This document shows, piece by piece, positions 5,233 to 6,595 of a stretch of DNA of 6,595 nucleotides. Origin of the DNA: Rubrivivax sp. (lineage in GTDB: Bacteria > Pseudomonadota > Gammaproteobacteria > Burkholderiales > Burkholderiaceae); assembly GCA_004211235.1 (NCBI GenBank), contig SEEY01000219.1, forward strand, positions 1-6,595, in the 5' to 3' direction. The notes beneath the pieces are model-generated. The model was not told the DNA's origin and did not search any database. It saw only the letters and a program-made list of their open reading frames with translations. The first letter of the stretch is position 1. Each line of letters opens with the position of its first letter. Both the position numbers and the translations under genes were made by a program.

Positions 5233-6595
5233 TCAGCCCTGAACCGCTGTGTCGAGCACCCCGGCGACCGGCTCGGGCCGATGCAGCGCAAAGCCCTGCA
5301 CCTCGTCGATCCCGAAGCCCGCCAGCGCCTCCAGCAACTCCGGCGTCTCGACGCACTTGGCCACGGTCTTCAGGCCCAGCGTGCGCGCCACGTCGACGAA
5401 GCTGCGCATGGCCACCTGATCGAGCGGATCGCTGAGCAGCCCGCGCACGCACTGGCCGTCGATCTTCAACACGTCCACCGGCAGACCCTTCAGATACCCG
5501 AAGGTCGCGGCCGCTGCGCCGAAGTCGTCCAGCGCAATGCGCGCGCCCAGCGAGCGCATCTGGCCGATGAAGCGGGCGGCATCGGGAAGACGCGTGATGA
5601 CTGCCGTCTCGGCGATCTCCAGACACAGCGATGCCGCACGCTGCGGGCCGAGCTGCAGCAGCAGCTCACGGGCCTCCTGCTGGAAGGCCGCGTCCTGCAG
5701 CGTCAGACCCGAGAGGTTGAGCGACAGCGATGCGATCTCCGGCCCGGCATCGCGCTGCAGGAGCGCGACGGCCTGGCGCAGCGCCCAACGGTCCAGCCGC
5801 GGCGCAACGTGAAAGCGCTCGGCAGCCGGCATGAAGACGCCGGGCAGCAGGCGGTCGCCGTCCGGCTCGCGCAGGCGCAGCAGCAGCTCGCCGTGCAGGC
5901 CGGCGCCAGCGCTTCCATCGGCGGGCAGTACACGCTGCAGGTCCAGTTCCAGCCGGTCCTGGTCCAGCGCCTGCTGCAGCCGCGTGGCCCAGCCTTGCTC
6001 ACTCTGCTGCGCGCGCACCGCGGCGTCGTCCGGGGTCCAGACGAGCACGCGGTTGCGGCCCTGCTCCTTGGCCAGGATGCAGCAGGCATCGGCCTCGCGC
6101 AGCGCCGTTTCGGCATCGGGCCAGCGCGTGTCCAGCGGGGCGACACCAATGCTGGCGCCGATGCGAAAGCTCTGCTCGCCATGCAGGTAGCGGTAGCGGT
6201 CCAGCGCGTCGCAGAGCTTCTGCGCGACATGCAGCGCCTCGTCCAGCGAGCAGTTCTCCAGCAGGGCCGCGAACTCGTCGCCGCCCAGCCGCGCCACGGT
6301 ATCGCGCCCCCGCACGCCCGCTTCCAGGCGCTTGGCCACCTCGCAGAGCACCTCGTCGCCAGCGGCGTGGCCGCAGTGGTCGTTGATGGCCTTGAACCGG
6401 TCCAGGTCCAGCGCCAGCACAGCATGCTGGCTGCCGTCGCGCCGGGCGCGTTCGAAGGTGCGCGCCAGACGTTGGCCGAATTCGACGCGGTTGGCCAGGC
6501 CGGTCAGTCCGTCATGCATGGCGCGCCAGCTGATCTCGTCGAACTGGCGGCGCTGCTGGGTCACGTCGCGGAAGACGAGCACGGTGCCGAACACG
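5233..6595 (-). CDS. PAS-GGDEF-EAL cyclic-di-GMP protein, N-terminus missing; EAL domain likely impaired
   Basis: The frame is open to the window end; the GTG near 6594 is internal, since the first residues (GTVLVFRDVTQQRR) are the end of a PAS/PAC domain. Counting from that codon, the GGDEF domain (about 20-187) has FKAIND, the signature R102-LGGDEF and an intact RxxD inhibitory site (R95-D98), so diguanylate cyclase activity with feedback inhibition is expected. The EAL domain (about 200-450) has ELL in place of EAL but keeps E236, N293, E326, D356-D357, K377 and Q433. The usual AEGVE motif reads AKCVE: K413 (codon 5358-5356) replaces the catalytic Glu, and the loop after DDFG is AAAATF in place of the usual TG-x-SS type. 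Phosphodiesterase activity is therefore doubtful. Other such domains serve as c-di-GMP or protein binding modules. It converges on the 135-aa gene and shows no sign of co-transcription with the kinase cluster. Confidence 0.93.
   Translation of the reverse strand, partial: VFGTVLVFRDVTQQRRQFDEISWRAMHDGLTGLANRVEFGQRLARTFERARRDGSQHAVLALDLDRFKAINDHCGHAAGDEVLCEVAKRLEAGVRGRDTVARLGGDEFAALLENCSLDEALHVAQKLCDALDRYRYLHGEQSFRIGASIGVAPLDTRWPDAETALREADACCILAKEQGRNRVLVWTPDDAAVRAQQSEQGWATRLQQALDQDRLELDLQRVLPADGSAGAGLHGELLLRLREPDGDRLLPGVFMPAAERFHVAPRLDRWALRQAVALLQRDAGPEIASLSLNLSGLTLQDAAFQQEARELLLQLGPQRAASLCLEIAETAVITRLPDAARFIGQMRSLGARIALDDFGAAAATFGYLKGLPVDVLKIDGQCVRGLLSDPLDQVAMRSFVDVARTLGLKTVAKCVETPELLEALAGFGIDEVQGFALHRPEPVAGVLDTAVQG

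Noticed and set aside
4880..5626. 248-codon minus-strand frame across the 135-aa gene and the EAL end
   Set aside because: It is out of frame with the clear EAL domain and antisense to the 135-aa gene, which has a strong ribosome binding site; no recognisable domain.

Overview
The window is about two-thirds G+C, with strongly G/C-biased third codon positions. Its protein families and gene spacing look like a betaproteobacterium, probably Burkholderiales (Rubrivivax/Leptothrix/Methylibium type). The taxonomic call is an inference from protein flavour, not a search result.

Layout, left to right. (1) The 3' two-thirds of an AidB-type acyl-CoA dehydrogenase gene (+), cut by the window start. (2) A short gap, a 63-aa unrecognised protein (+) with a good ribosome binding site, and a strong rho-independent terminator. 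(3) A signalling cluster: a NarL/LuxR-family response regulator on the minus strand, and divergent from it a BON-domain lipoprotein, a single-domain (REC-only) response regulator and a CHASE3-HisKA_3-HATPase sensor kinase that overlaps the REC gene by 38 bp. (4) An unrecognised 135-aa membrane or exported protein (+) with a very strong Shine-Dalgarno. (5) Converging from the right, the 3' part of a PAS-GGDEF-EAL gene (-), cut by the window end.

How the genes may work together: HisKA_3 kinases normally pair with NarL-type regulators, so the plausible circuit is kinase to two receivers. One is the DNA-binding regulator transcribed divergently; the other is the REC-only protein made with the kinase, perhaps a phosphate sink or a protein-level effector. 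The lipoprotein suggests an envelope or osmotic stress output.

The most interesting non-coding signal is the octamer (G/C)TCC(T/G)ACA, on the + strand, 88-114 bp upstream of four start codons (63-aa protein, BON lipoprotein, REC protein, 135-aa protein). In each case a -10-like hexamer starts exactly 52 bp after the octamer start. This is a candidate local regulon, possibly controlled by the NarL-type regulator, and it needs computational and experimental confirmation. The second notable point is that the EAL domain of the right-hand protein keeps most metal ligands but has Lys in place of the conserved catalytic Glu of the 'EGVE' motif, beside an intact GGDEF domain. No tRNA, rRNA, CRISPR array, insertion sequence or integrase was seen.
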